The notes under the pieces were generated by a model. It was not told the DNA's origin and ran no database searches. It saw only the letters and a program-made list of their open reading frames with translations. A stretch of DNA of 64,000 bases from positions 20,032 to 84,031 of the forward strand of contig JAUZPL010000011.1 in NCBI GenBank assembly GCA_030705955.1, read 5' to 3'. Position 1 is the stretch's first letter. Every line of letters begins with the position of its first letter. Shown here one piece after another: positions 43,580 through 52,261 of this stretch. The position numbers and the translations under genes are program-made. Source of the DNA: Bacillota bacterium (GTDB lineage: Bacteria; Bacillota; Bacilli; Bacillales; Cytobacillaceae).

Positions 43580-43614
43580 AAAGATGGCAGCGATTTCATC
43601 CTGTCATCTTTTAT
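43580..43614 (+). terminator. Terminator of csgA
   Basis: AAAGATGGCAG pairs with CTGTCATCTTT, followed by TATT. Confidence 0.75.
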
Positions 43615-43730
43615 TAGAAAACAATATAAGAGTATTTCCTAGGCAAGCGCAAAGTGCGACAAAAGTTGATCGCCCACCCATGAAATTTTCACCACAAACC
43701 GACACAAAATGAGCAGATTAGCCAGTAAAT

Positions 43731-43865
43731 TCAACTCTCTTTGCCATTTTCCTTTATTTCTTTTTTTTCAACAATTTCCCTAAGCTCTCCAGAATCACCT
43801 TTTGCATTAATAATTTCAAAAATTTGATTTAAGCCTTCACTAACCTTATCTTCCCTATTTTTCAT
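43731..43865 (-). CDS. Small charged hypothetical protein
   Basis: A 44-residue reading frame: MKNREDKVSEGLNQIFEI, then AKGDSGELREIVEKK. ATTGGAGGAAAG precedes the ATG, which argues for a true gene. Highly charged and probably helical. Not recognised. The rest of 43615-44001 holds nothing I can identify. Confidence 0.55.
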   Translation of the reverse strand: MKNREDKVSEGLNQIFEIINAKGDSGELREIVEKKEIKENGKES

Positions 43866-44001
43866 ACTTTCCTCCAATTATCTTGCTTTTAGTTTTAGAA
43901 TTTACAAAGAAAATGAAAAATATGAATGCCACTTATATACGAATGGAACTTATATTTATTATCACCGATCTATTTCCTTTATCAAAAAACTAGATTAAAT
44001 T

Positions 44002-44910
44002 TTAGTGAATATCTTTTTTCTTAAAACGTCCTCCTCGAACTTCAGCAATATCGGCAACAGCTAAAAATGCTGTATCATCGAATTCAGTGACAATCTCTTT
44101 AAGTTTTGCTTCTTCCAAACGATTTATTACACAAAATATGACTTTTTTGTCATCACCAGAAAAAGCTCCTTCTCCATTTATATAAGTTACTCCTCTTCCA
44201 AGTCTGCTCATAATAGCTTCACCTATTTGCATCGAGTTGTTGCTAATAATCCACGCAGATTTAGATTCATCAAGGCCAGTTATCGTAATATCAATTGTTT
44301 TGAATGCTACATAGTAGGCGATTAATGAATACATTGCGCGGTCCCAGGAAAACACAAAGCCAGCACTTCCAAGAATAAAAAGATTAAAAAACATTATAAT
44401 TTCTCCAACTGAAAATGGAAGCTTATTATTAAAAAGGATAGCAAGAACTTCTGTTCCATCTAGAGATCCACCATACCGAATCACGATGCCTACACCAAAG
44501 CCAAGAACAATTCCACCAAAAACGGATGCAAGGAGAATATCTTGGGTAAATGCTTGAACGGGCTGAAGTAAAGTCGTAGCAATGGAAAGTATGACTATTC
44601 CAAAAAGAGTAGAAACTGCGAAGGTTTTTCCGATTTGTTTATATCCAATAAAAAAGAAAGGAATGTTCAATAGGAAAATATAAAACCCTAATTTCCATCC
44701 AGTTAAATAGGAGAGCATTATAGAGATTCCTGTTATTCCTCCATCAATTACTTTATTTGGAACAAGGAAAATTTCAAGCCCTATTGCCGTTAAACATGCA
44801 CCTAGTGTTATGAGCAAAGCCCTTTGAAGGATCTTACGTTTTGGCAAACGGCGGTGCTGAACCCTTTCTAATAATTCTTTCTCCGATGTTCTTATTTCAT
44901 TTTTGCTCAT
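44002..44910 (-). CDS. YitT-family membrane protein with DUF2179 domain (copy 3)
   Basis: A 302-residue protein: GACLTAIGLEIFLVPNKVID, GGITGISIMLSYLTGWKLGF, GFGVGIVIRYGGSLDGTEVL and a C-terminal DUF2179 domain (GVTYINGEGAFSGDDKKVIF, DDTAFLAVADIAEVRGGRFK). GGGGAAGG precedes the ATG. A 40-residue basic N-terminus before the first helix is longer than in the other copies. Function unknown. Confidence 0.87.
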   Translation of the reverse strand: MSKNEIRTSEKELLERVQHRRLPKRKILQRALLITLGACLTAIGLEIFLVPNKVIDGGITGISIMLSYLTGWKLGFYIFLLNIPFFFIGYKQIGKTFAVSTLFGIVILSIATTLLQPVQAFTQDILLASVFGGIVLGFGVGIVIRYGGSLDGTEVLAILFNNKLPFSVGEIIMFFNLFILGSAGFVFSWDRAMYSLIAYYVAFKTIDITITGLDESKSAWIISNNSMQIGEAIMSRLGRGVTYINGEGAFSGDDKKVIFCVINRLEEAKLKEIVTEFDDTAFLAVADIAEVRGGRFKKKDIH

Positions 44911-44973
44911 TATCCTTCCCCTTTCCTTTAAACTACATTATATTTTATATAAAATGATTATAAAAATGATAAA

Positions 44974-44994
44974 CTGCCTGGTTTAACCAGGCAG
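44974..44994 (-). terminator. Hairpin after the YozQ-like gene
   Basis: CTGCCTGGTT and AACCAGGCAG are exact complements around a single base. The following T-run is weak, so termination is likely but not certain. Confidence 0.55.
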
Positions 44995-45004
44995 CTATTA
45001 ATGG

Positions 45005-45163
45005 TTAACTTGGGTCCACTTCATCATAAGATAAAGTTGTTACACTCGTATAATCGCCTTTTTCAACTTCTTCTTCTGTAGCATTTTGTTCTAATTCCTC
45101 TTGATCATCCATTCCAGGTGCAAGTGTTGGCTCATTATCGTTTGTAGTTTTACGTTTATTCAC
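45005..45163 (-). CDS. Small DUF4025 (YozQ-like) protein
   Basis: A 52-residue acidic protein with a GTG start after GGAAGGAGG: NKRKTTNDNEPTLAPGMDDQ, then EEEVEKGDYTSVTTLSYDE. The EGDYTxVTTLSYDE-like ending fits the DUF4025/YozQ family of small Bacillus proteins as I remember it. Function unknown. The 215 bases between this gene and the efflux transporter contain only a terminator. Confidence 0.6.
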   Translation of the reverse strand: MNKRKTTNDNEPTLAPGMDDQEELEQNATEEEVEKGDYTSVTTLSYDEVDPS

Positions 45164-45333
45164 GTGTATGCCTCCTTCCATTATTTTATTATTTGTTATG
45201 GAAGATTTTTTATAAAAGATAAAACCTTTTAATAGAGAAAATTTATGAAATAAGGATGAATATCATGTAGATAGACAAGGATGTTTGCATTCAGAGGAGA
45301 TCAAGTAGTTATAGTTGTTATAAAATGCAAATT

Positions 45334-45380
45334 AAAAAGATATGGAGTTCAGAAAGACTGAACTCCATATCTTTTCTTTT
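45334..45380 (-). terminator. Terminator of the efflux operon
   Basis: AAAGATATGGAGTTCAG pairs with CTGAACTCCATATCTTT, 17 bp, with T-runs on both sides. Confidence 0.92.
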
Positions 45381-47151
45381 ATTGCTCTTTCGGACGAGCT
45401 CGCTTAATAAAGAATGCAAGGATTAATGCAACAAAGGCAATACCGGTTGCAACAATGAAGGAATCATTAATTCCATCAACTGTTGCCTGTTGCATAGTTT
45501 GACCATACAGCAGATAAGTACCGAACTCTTTCCCTAATCCCAATGGCATATGTGTTAAGAAGGATAAGCCTTGACCAATCTGTGTAAATTTACTGGAAAT
45601 ATACGGATTAGCACTTGTGATGATGCTTCCATATTGGCCCATATGAACACCCTGCCTTGTTGACATAACCGTAACAAGGAATGCGGTACCAATACTTCCA
45701 GCAACCTGTCTGGCTGTATTTGAAGCGGCCGTACCATGTGCACCAAGATGTCGAGGTAATTGGTTTAAGCCTTCTGTCATTACAGTCATCATTAAAAATG
45801 ACATTCCAAACATACGAAATACATAAAGAATTAGGATATGACTATAGCTTGTAGTCATACTTAAAGAAGTAAACTGCCATGTTGTTAGTACAGTAATCGT
45901 TAAACCAACTACTGCGAGCCACCTTGCTCCAATTTTATCAAAAAGTGCACCTGCGATTGGAGACATTATTCCCATAACAATAGCACCTGGAAGCAGCATG
46001 AGTCCTGATTGTAATGGTGTGTAGCCACGAATATTTTGCAAATAAATTGGCAGCAAAATCATGGCCCCAAACATCGCCATATTAATAATCATACTAATTA
46101 CGGTTGTTAACGCAAAAATATCATATTTAAAAACACGTAAATCCAGCATTGGTTTATCTGTAGTTAATTCACGCCATACAAAGGCTACAAGTGAAATAAT
46201 TCCTACCGCTAATGAAATAATAACAGTTTGACTTGTCCAGCCGTCATTACCAGCTTCACTAAAACCATAGAGTAAGAATCCAAACCCTAATGTAGAGAAA
46301 AGTAAGCCAGGGAAATCGAATTTAGGATTTGTAATTTCTGTTACATCTTTCATCCATAGAGAACTCAAAATTAAGTCAAGGATGCCAATTGGAATAACCA
46401 CATCAAACAATAGTCTCCATGAATAGTGTTCTACAATCCAGCCTGATAAAGTTGGTCCAATGGCAGGAGCAAATAACATAACAATCCCCATAATCCCCAT
46501 AGCTTTTCCACGGCTTTCCGGTGGAAAAAGAGTAAAGAAGACCGTCATTAGAAGTGGCATGATAATGCCTGCTCCAGATGCTTGAACGACCCTGCCAGTC
46601 ATTAACATGCTGAAATTAGTGGAAAACGAACAAATAACAGAACCTATAGTAAATAACAAAATAGAGGTGATGAATAATTTTCTTGTTCCAAACTTTTCTA
46701 TTAAATAAGCTGTAACTGGGATAAAAATCCCGTTCACCAACATATATCCTGTTGAGAGCCATTGGACTGTATTAGCGGATATACTTAAATCCGTCATAAT
46801 ATGTGGAATGGCGACATTAAGTAATGTTTGATTTAGAATCGCAACGAAAGCCCCAAGCATCATAGCAGCTAGAACCTTCATATTACCCTGTTCATTTTTA
46901 GTAGCTTTTTCTTTACCTACTTTTTTAGGTTTAACATCCGCTTCTACATATTCCAATGCAGGCTCAGTTATTGCTGACTCCTTAAGCATTTCCTCGACAG
47001 GCTCTGAAAGATCTTCGTTTTCAAAAACCTCCTTCTCTGCTTTAGAAATCACGGGCTCAATATTCCTTTTTTTCTTCTTTATTATCAAATAATTTAATAT
47101 AATTAACAGCAATATGCTGATAACAACGTACACCGTGATATATATTGACAT
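45379..47151 (-). CDS. DHA2-type MFS multidrug transporter (EmrB/QacA) with extra N-terminal segment
   Basis: A 590-residue, 14-helix drug:proton antiporter. The MFS core has NQTLLNVAIPHIMTDLSIS (motif D1), VTAYLIEKFGTRKLFITSI and GIIMPLLMTVFFTLFPPESR (antiporter motif C region). The first 92 residues are unusual: an additional membrane helix (VYVVISILLLIILNYLIIKK) and an acidic linker rich in Glu (EVFENEDLSEPVEEML). Third gene of a MarR-HlyD-MFS operon; the HlyD-like partner suggests export across the wall. Confidence 0.92.
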   Translation of the reverse strand: MSIYITVYVVISILLLIILNYLIIKKKKRNIEPVISKAEKEVFENEDLSEPVEEMLKESAITEPALEYVEADVKPKKVGKEKATKNEQGNMKVLAAMMLGAFVAILNQTLLNVAIPHIMTDLSISANTVQWLSTGYMLVNGIFIPVTAYLIEKFGTRKLFITSILLFTIGSVICSFSTNFSMLMTGRVVQASGAGIIMPLLMTVFFTLFPPESRGKAMGIMGIVMLFAPAIGPTLSGWIVEHYSWRLLFDVVIPIGILDLILSSLWMKDVTEITNPKFDFPGLLFSTLGFGFLLYGFSEAGNDGWTSQTVIISLAVGIISLVAFVWRELTTDKPMLDLRVFKYDIFALTTVISMIINMAMFGAMILLPIYLQNIRGYTPLQSGLMLLPGAIVMGIMSPIAGALFDKIGARWLAVVGLTITVLTTWQFTSLSMTTSYSHILILYVFRMFGMSFLMMTVMTEGLNQLPRHLGAHGTAASNTARQVAGSIGTAFLVTVMSTRQGVHMGQYGSIITSANPYISSKFTQIGQGLSFLTHMPLGLGKEFGTYLLYGQTMQQATVDGINDSFIVATGIAFVALILAFFIKRARPKEQ

Positions 47152-47159
47152 ATTATCAC

Positions 47160-47819
47160 CTACTTATGAATTCGCACGGTCACGTTCATTCCTGGGACCA
47201 ACTCAAGTCCTTTTTGATCATCGATTGAAATAGTTACCGGAATAACTTGTGTTACTTTTGTATAGTTTGCAGTAGTATTAGAGCTTGGTAATAAAGAAAA
47301 AGTACTTGCAGTAGCTAAACCAATTTTTTGAACTTTTCCTTTTAATGCTGTATTAGGGAAAGAGTCAACATACACGTCTACATCCTGGCCAACTGCAACC
47401 TTATCAATATTTGTTTCCTCGATATTAGCAGTTACCCATAGCTTATCAAGGTCATACACAATAGCAAGTGGTGTTCCAGCTGCAACAAAGGAATTAGTTA
47501 CCCCATTATTTTGTACAACTGTTCCATTTGTTGGAAGAGTTACAGGCATCTCTGTAGGTTTTCCATCTGCTCCAACGGTTAGAATACTGCCGATTTGGTC
47601 ATCTTTTGAAAATTTGTCCCCAACATTCCCTTTCCAATCCAATAGCTTTCCATTTGCAGTTGCGGCAACAGTTACCTGTTGTCCAGCAATTTGAGCATTA
47701 TCTGTTGTTAAATAATTTACTGTGCGGTTGTAGTAGGAATAACCTGCAAATCCTCCACCAACCAAAATGATTAAGATAATAATGTTTAAAAATACTAAAC
47801 GTTTTGCATTCATTTTCAT
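47160..47819 (-). CDS. HlyD/EmrA-family membrane fusion protein
   Basis: A 219-residue adaptor with one N-terminal helix (LVFLNIIILIILVGGGFAGY), a split lipoyl/barrel-sandwich domain (TTDNAQIAGQQVTVAATANG, PTNGTVVQNNGVTNSFVAAG) and a beta-barrel (LWVTANIEETNIDKVAVGQD). It lacks the long coiled-coil hairpin of Gram-negative EmrA, which fits a monoderm host. It overlaps marR by four bases and partners the transporter downstream. Confidence 0.9.
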   Translation of the reverse strand: MKMNAKRLVFLNIIILIILVGGGFAGYSYYNRTVNYLTTDNAQIAGQQVTVAATANGKLLDWKGNVGDKFSKDDQIGSILTVGADGKPTEMPVTLPTNGTVVQNNGVTNSFVAAGTPLAIVYDLDKLWVTANIEETNIDKVAVGQDVDVYVDSFPNTALKGKVQKIGLATASTFSLLPSSNTTANYTKVTQVIPVTISIDDQKGLELVPGMNVTVRIHK

Positions 47820-48259
47820 TTGTCCTCCTCTAAAGTTAGCTTTGATAAAACAAGCCTGTGTAAACGTAATAAGTGCTGAATTTCTTCATCAGGTAATTCT
47901 AAAATAGCATTTAATCTTTGAACTAAAATTGAATTTCCAGAATGAAGATCGGCTAAAATGCTATGTCCCTTCTCTGTTAAATGAAGAGAAATAGAGCGCC
48001 GATTTTCCGGCGGAATGATCCTTTCAACAAACCCATTATGAACAAGGCGATCAATGACACCACTAACCGTACTATTCGTAAGCCTTAATTTTTCTGCTAA
48101 ATCTCCTAAACTTATATCAGGATTGTTGGAAATTCTGAACATTGCTTTTAATTGAACAACTGTTACCCCATGCTGATCTGCATCTTTTTTTAAAAGGCGA
48201 TAAAGGGCTTTATTTATTTCTAAAAATGATTCGGTTATTTCATTATTTATTTCGAACAT
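47816..48259 (-). CDS. MarR-family transcriptional regulator
   Basis: A 147-residue winged-helix repressor: VVQLKAMFRISNNPDISLGD, LAEKLRLTNSTVSGVIDRLV, NGFVERIIPPENRRSISLHL. Flanking helices form the dimer interface. First gene of the efflux operon. A consensus promoter and a 12-bp perfect palindrome just downstream of the -10 box argue for autorepression relieved by a ligand. No conserved redox Cys is seen. Confidence 0.93.
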   Translation of the reverse strand: MFEINNEITESFLEINKALYRLLKKDADQHGVTVVQLKAMFRISNNPDISLGDLAEKLRLTNSTVSGVIDRLVHNGFVERIIPPENRRSISLHLTEKGHSILADLHSGNSILVQRLNAILELPDEEIQHLLRLHRLVLSKLTLEEDK

Positions 48260-48305
48260 TATTTCCTCCCTTTCCTTGTAAGTCTAAAAGTTTACAGCAG
48301 AATAT

Positions 48306-48317
48306 TTCGTATACGAA
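48306..48317. promoter_or_regulatory. MarR operator candidate (perfect palindrome)
   Basis: TTCGTATACGAA is a perfect 12-bp palindrome about 20 bases downstream of the -10 box of the marR promoter, placed to block transcription by RNA polymerase. Confidence 0.7.
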
Positions 48318-48337
48318 TTAATTCATTACAAAATAAA

Positions 48338-48367
48338 ATTATAAACAGTCTATATTTAGTATGTCAA
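48338..48367 (-). promoter_or_regulatory. Sigma-A promoter of the MarR-HlyD-MFS operon
   Basis: TTGACA (48362-48367) and TATAAT (48338-48343), both perfect consensus, 18 bases apart on the minus strand. Confidence 0.85.
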
Positions 48368-48472
48368 CACTTTTATTTCTCATCATTTTAAATACAAATT
48401 GAATGTTAATTAAATATATTGAAATTCCTTCCTTTTTTGATTAATCTAATAAAAAACAAAGGGGGGTAATCT

Positions 48473-49255
48473 GTGATAAAAAAATGTTCAGAAAAAGATC
48501 GATCGTTCGTTATGGACTATATAAGTGAGGAGCCTTCCATCAACTTATTTATGATTGGAGACATAGAGGCCTTTGGTTTTGAACGTGATTTCCAAGAAAT
48601 TTGGGCTGAATTTGATGAAAGAGGATTCATACAAGCTGTTTTGTTAAGGTTCCATCAATCATTTATTTTCTATTCAAAAGGGGAATTTGATATTTTTGGT
48701 TTTGCCTCCATTATGGGGACAAATACTCCACCTATCGTTTTATCTGGAAAATCTGATATAGTTAGTAGATTTGAAACAATCGAGGGACTTTCTATTGGAA
48801 ACAAAAGAGAATTTTATTTTGCAGAATGCCTTCTTAATCATTTTTTTGAAGAAACACATATAGCAATAAAAAAAGCTACAGTTAATGATGTCGATCGAAT
48901 AATTGATCTACGAAAATCCATTGAAGAATTTCATGTAAAAGAAGATGCTGCAAAAATTTTAAAACAATCGATGGAATCAAAAACAGGTCGGACCTATTAT
49001 ACAGAAGAGAACGGTATAATAACCGCATGTGTTTCAACAACAGCAGAAAATTCCTTGTCTGCCATGATTGTTGGGGTTTGCACGAAAAAAGAAAACCGCC
49101 GTCAAGGACTTGCTACATCCATTATGCAAAAGCTTTTCAAAGAAGTTCTTTCTGAAGGAAAAGTTTTATGTTTATTTTACGATAATCCTGAGGCAGGGCG
49201 AATATACAAACGACTTGGTTTTAAAGATATTGGAAAATGGACAATGTATTCATAA
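48473..49255 (+). CDS. GNAT-family N-acetyltransferase
   Basis: A 260-residue protein with GTG start after GGGGGGT. The acetyl-CoA-binding segment is SAMIVGVCTKKENRRQGLAT, followed by LCLFYDNPEAGRIYKRLGF. The N-terminal 130 residues are a second, degenerate GNAT-like domain (SFVMDYISEEPSINLFMIGD), as in several two-domain Bacillus acetyltransferases. Substrate unknown. Confidence 0.85.
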   Translation: MIKKCSEKDRSFVMDYISEEPSINLFMIGDIEAFGFERDFQEIWAEFDERGFIQAVLLRFHQSFIFYSKGEFDIFGFASIMGTNTPPIVLSGKSDIVSRFETIEGLSIGNKREFYFAECLLNHFFEETHIAIKKATVNDVDRIIDLRKSIEEFHVKEDAAKILKQSMESKTGRTYYTEENGIITACVSTTAENSLSAMIVGVCTKKENRRQGLATSIMQKLFKEVLSEGKVLCLFYDNPEAGRIYKRLGFKDIGKWTMYS

Positions 49256-49323
49256 AACTCGATTTGTTTAAGATAAAACAATACATATTTCATAACAGTT
49301 TGAGTGTTCTTTTTGTAGGTTTC

Positions 49324-49353
49324 AAAAAAACAAAAGCCAGCCTTTTGGCTGGT
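49324..49353 (-). terminator. Terminator of ymaF-like gene
   Basis: On the minus strand ACCAGCC-AAAA-GGCTGGCT, then TTTGTTTTTTT. Confidence 0.85.
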
Positions 49354-49363
49354 CAATTTATGT

Positions 49364-49702
49364 TTATTTAGTTCCAGGTGCTGGATGATCGACACCTTTA
49401 ACATGATGGCTATGTCCATTTTCTACTGTTGTCTGAAACTCATAATAATGCACATGCATCCCTTCTCCGACTGGAATAGCCGGACTTGAATATGCTTTAT
49501 AATGATGGACATGTCCTTCCTCAAATAAAACATATCCTTCCGTATAATGGATGTGTCCACCATCCTTTGTCATAATAGGTGGAGAAGTTACATCTAAACA
49601 CTGATGAACATGTCCCTCACTTACCCCAGTATAATCAACTGAACCATGATTATGGTTTGGAACAAATCCAATTACAAAATCATCTTTGCCTATATTCCTC
49701 AT
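49364..49702 (-). CDS. ymaF: YmaF-family histidine-rich protein
   Basis: A 112-residue protein with repeated His-x-His units about 20 residues apart: NHNHGS, GHVHQC, GHIHYT, GHVHHY, MHVHYY and GHSHHV. The repeat and length match the YmaF family. Each unit probably forms a beta-hairpin, and the histidines could bind metal. Some members are spore-coat or surface associated, but the role is not known. ATG 49702 after GGGGTGG. Divergent from the DUF1657 gene. Confidence 0.82.
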   Translation of the reverse strand: MRNIGKDDFVIGFVPNHNHGSVDYTGVSEGHVHQCLDVTSPPIMTKDGGHIHYTEGYVLFEEGHVHHYKAYSSPAIPVGEGMHVHYYEFQTTVENGHSHHVKGVDHPAPGTK

Positions 49703-49860
49703 CAATTACCACCCCATTTTTGAACAAATTTAATGCTTCAATATATGCTGATTTGGGTTTAAAAATCACTTCTACCCCTTTATTTACCAATAATAATGCA
49801 TAAAAATTTTTGGCATACTATTTTTGTAATTTCAATCCAATAAGAAAGAAGGATTCATTA

Positions 49861-50073
49861 ATGACTGTAGGAACACAGGTAAAACAAGCACTAGCTAGCT
49901 TAAAAAGTGCTCAGGCTAGTTTTGAAACCTTTGCTTTAGCCACTGATAATCAAAACGCAAAACAGCTATATCAACAAGCTGCACAACAAACACAATCAGT
50001 TCTACAAGCAATAGAACCACGCCTTCAAGAAATTCAAGCTGAAGAACCTCAATACAATCAGTACTGTGATTAA
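49861..50073 (+). CDS. DUF1657 protein (copy 1)
   Basis: A 70-residue helical protein: VGTQVKQALASLKSAQASFE, LATDNQNAKQLYQQAAQQTQ, EPRLQEIQAEEPQYNQ. DUF1657 genes accompany yetF and spoVA genes in the mobile spoVA2mob operon that raises spore heat resistance. Start ATG 49861 after AAGAAGGA. A hairpin terminator follows before the next copy. Confidence 0.85.
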   Translation: MTVGTQVKQALASLKSAQASFETFALATDNQNAKQLYQQAAQQTQSVLQAIEPRLQEIQAEEPQYNQYCD

Positions 50074-50077
50074 AATA

Positions 50078-50109
50078 GGTTGGCGGAGTTCTGCCAACCC
50101 CTTTTTATT
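50078..50109 (+). terminator. Terminator between the two DUF1657 genes
   Basis: GGTTGGC-GGAGTTCT-GCCAACC followed by CCTTTTTATTTTT. Confidence 0.85.
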
Positions 50110-50133
50110 TTTAATTATAAAGGAAGTGAAAAA

Positions 50134-50340
50134 ATGACAATTGCTTCGAATGTTAGACAATGTCTATCAACAATTAAAAGTATAGAAGCACAGTTATCAT
50201 CACTTGCATTAAACTCTACTGATGAAAATGCAAAGAAAATATTCCACGAAACCATGTTAGTCATAGGTGAAACGAAGGATGAAATACAAAGTCGTATTTT
50301 TGAATTAGAGCGGGCTGAACCACAATATAAAGGGTCATAA
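50134..50340 (+). CDS. DUF1657 protein (copy 2)
   Basis: A 68-residue relative of the preceding gene: ASNVRQCLSTIKSIEAQLSS, NSTDENAKKIFHETMLVIGE, ELERAEPQYKGS. AAAGGAAGTG precedes the ATG. It ends 18 bases before the YetF gene and is probably co-transcribed with it. Confidence 0.85.
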   Translation: MTIASNVRQCLSTIKSIEAQLSSLALNSTDENAKKIFHETMLVIGETKDEIQSRIFELERAEPQYKGS

Positions 50341-50358
50341 TCGTTGAGGTGAGAAAAT

Positions 50359-51219
50359 ATGCCAGGCTGGGTTATCATTATTGGTCGCTCCATACTTTTT
50401 TTACTCATCATGCTTCTATCTACAAAAATGCTTGGGAAAAAGCAAATTTCAGAGCTCTCCTTTTTTGAATATGTTTCTGGAATAACAATTGGTAGTATTG
50501 CCGGCGAGGTAATTACAGGTCTTGAAAGTAATATGTACCACGGTGCACTTGCCATCATTTTTTTCGGTTTAATTACCTTACTAGTTGACTTTCTTTCACT
50601 AAAGAGCAAAACCTTTCGGGACCTTGTTGAAGGTAGAGGAACAGTCATAATAAAGGACGGAAAAATTTTAGAAGAGAATATCAAAAAAGAAAAATATACA
50701 ATGGATGAAATATCAGCATTACTTAGACAAAAGGATATTTTTAAAGTTGCAGATGTTGAATTTGCTGTATTAGAACCTAGAGGAACTTTAAGTGCATTAT
50801 TGAAGAAAGAAAACCGCCCTCTTACCCCAAAAGACTTACAAATGAAAACAGCAACGGAGAAAGAACCACAAACGATTATTATGGATGGCTGTATTTTAGA
50901 TGAAGGATTAAGATCTGCTGGAAAAAGTAGAAAATGGCTTGAAATGGAGCTTGAAAAATTAGAGGTTACTCTTGATAATGTTTTTTTAGGACAAATCGAT
51001 TCTTATGGCGAATTAACAGTTGATATATATGACGATAAAATTCAAGTTCCTTCTCCTCAACAACGACCATTACTCATGGCCATGTTAAAAAAGACACAGG
51101 CTGATTTAGAGATCTTTTCACTTGAAACAAATTGTGAAAAAACAAAGGAAATGTATAAGAAAAATGCGACAAAAGTACAGGATGTCATTGAACAGCTTAA
51201 ACCTTATTTACTTGGTTAA
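50359..51219 (+). CDS. YetF-like DUF421 membrane protein with fused C-terminal DUF1657-like segment
   Basis: A 286-residue protein. Three membrane helices (VIIIGRSILFLLIMLLSTKM, YVSGITIGSIAGEVITGLES, ALAIIFFGLITLLVDFLSL) and the DUF421 soluble domain (LVEGRGTVIIKDGKILEENI, DIFKVADVEFAVLEPRGTLS) match YetF. The last 60 residues (LLMAMLKKTQADLEIFSLET, KTKEMYKKNATKVQDVIEQL) resemble the DUF1657 proteins encoded just upstream. In spoVA2mob operons this gene is linked to spoVAC-AD-AEb, none of which is present here. Confidence 0.85.
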   Translation: MPGWVIIIGRSILFLLIMLLSTKMLGKKQISELSFFEYVSGITIGSIAGEVITGLESNMYHGALAIIFFGLITLLVDFLSLKSKTFRDLVEGRGTVIIKDGKILEENIKKEKYTMDEISALLRQKDIFKVADVEFAVLEPRGTLSALLKKENRPLTPKDLQMKTATEKEPQTIIMDGCILDEGLRSAGKSRKWLEMELEKLEVTLDNVFLGQIDSYGELTVDIYDDKIQVPSPQQRPLLMAMLKKTQADLEIFSLETNCEKTKEMYKKNATKVQDVIEQLKPYLLG

Positions 51220-51222
51220 CTA

Positions 51223-51258
51223 AGAAATCCTTATCAATAACGATTGATAAGGATTTCT
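51223..51258. terminator. Bidirectional terminator
   Basis: AGAAATCCTTATCAAT is exactly complementary to ATTGATAAGGATTTCT; 16 bp between convergent genes. Confidence 0.88.
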
Positions 51259-52243
51259 AAGGCATAAGCTCTATTTTTGACGGTTTATTTTGTACAATGG
51301 AAAGCGGTTTTTGATGAGAAAAATAACTGTGTAGAATCATTCCTCCCATGACTAATAGTAGACCAATCCAAGATAATACCGGCGGGAATGAAGAATCTAG
51401 AAACAACAATTCACCTAAAAGAGTAAAGAACACTTCCATTGATTGGGTTGCCTCCACTGCTCCCAATTTAGACATATTTCCTCGAACGAGATCGGTTGCC
51501 TGAAAAAATAATATGGTTGCAATGCCCCCCGAAAAAATAGCAACAAGACAGGATTGAAATAGTTGTTCCTTACTTGGTGTCCCATCTGTAACTAATCCAA
51601 CTATCGAAAGAACAATCCAAAATGGCATACTAGCAATGGTCATCCCTAATACCCTTTGGTACGTATCCAGACGACCTCCACAGACATCCATCATTTTCCT
51701 ATTTCCTAACGGATAAGCAAAGGACGCAACAATAATTGGCACTACTCCGAAGAAAAGTCCGATTGGTTTAAGACTAGCTGTTTGCTCAATCTGTATTAAA
51801 ACAATTCCTAGTAAAATAATGAGAGAGAAACCTAACCCTTTAAAAGGAATTTTACCCCTTATTTTTATAGGACCTTTGTCTCCTGCAATCGTTTCAGAAA
51901 AAATAGGGGCCAATAACGAACCAGAAACAATAGTAATTTGCCAGGTAGCTGCAATTAGCCATCCTGGAGCAAAGGCAGAGGAGAAGCATAGTGGTGCATA
52001 AAACAAACCAAAACCTACACTGCTCCACAAAAGCCAATGAAGTGGTTTTCTTTTCATCTCAATCAGTAATGGCTTTAGGTTCTTTTTCACAATTACAATG
52101 ATAAGTAAAAATGGAAGCATAAAAAAATATCGCAAGGAGGCACTCCAAATCCAGCTGCCTCCAGCAAGATCCATCATGCGGTTTAAAATAAATGTAAACG
52201 CAAAGAAGAAAGCAGCTAATACGCCTAAAATGATTGGTTTCAT
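51257..52243 (-). CDS. DMT-family multidrug-resistance-type transporter
   Basis: A 328-residue protein with ten membrane helices: ILGVLAAFFFAFTFILNRMM, FFGVVPIIVASFAYPLGNRK, VRGNMSKLGAVEATQSMEVF. It matches the larger EmrE-like group of Bacillus DMT exporters rather than EamA. AGGGGGT site before the ATG. Substrate unknown. Confidence 0.82.
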   Translation of the reverse strand: MKPIILGVLAAFFFAFTFILNRMMDLAGGSWIWSASLRYFFMLPFLLIIVIVKKNLKPLLIEMKRKPLHWLLWSSVGFGLFYAPLCFSSAFAPGWLIAATWQITIVSGSLLAPIFSETIAGDKGPIKIRGKIPFKGLGFSLIILLGIVLIQIEQTASLKPIGLFFGVVPIIVASFAYPLGNRKMMDVCGGRLDTYQRVLGMTIASMPFWIVLSIVGLVTDGTPSKEQLFQSCLVAIFSGGIATILFFQATDLVRGNMSKLGAVEATQSMEVFFTLLGELLFLDSSFPPVLSWIGLLLVMGGMILHSYFSHQKPLSIVQNKPSKIELMP

Positions 52244-52261
52244 TTTTACCCCCTAACACTT

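Noticed and set aside
43625..43700. Possible dispersed repeat around GGCAAGCGCAAAGTGCGAC
   Set aside because: Contrasts with its surroundings, but no second copy is in the window and no clear stem could be drawn.
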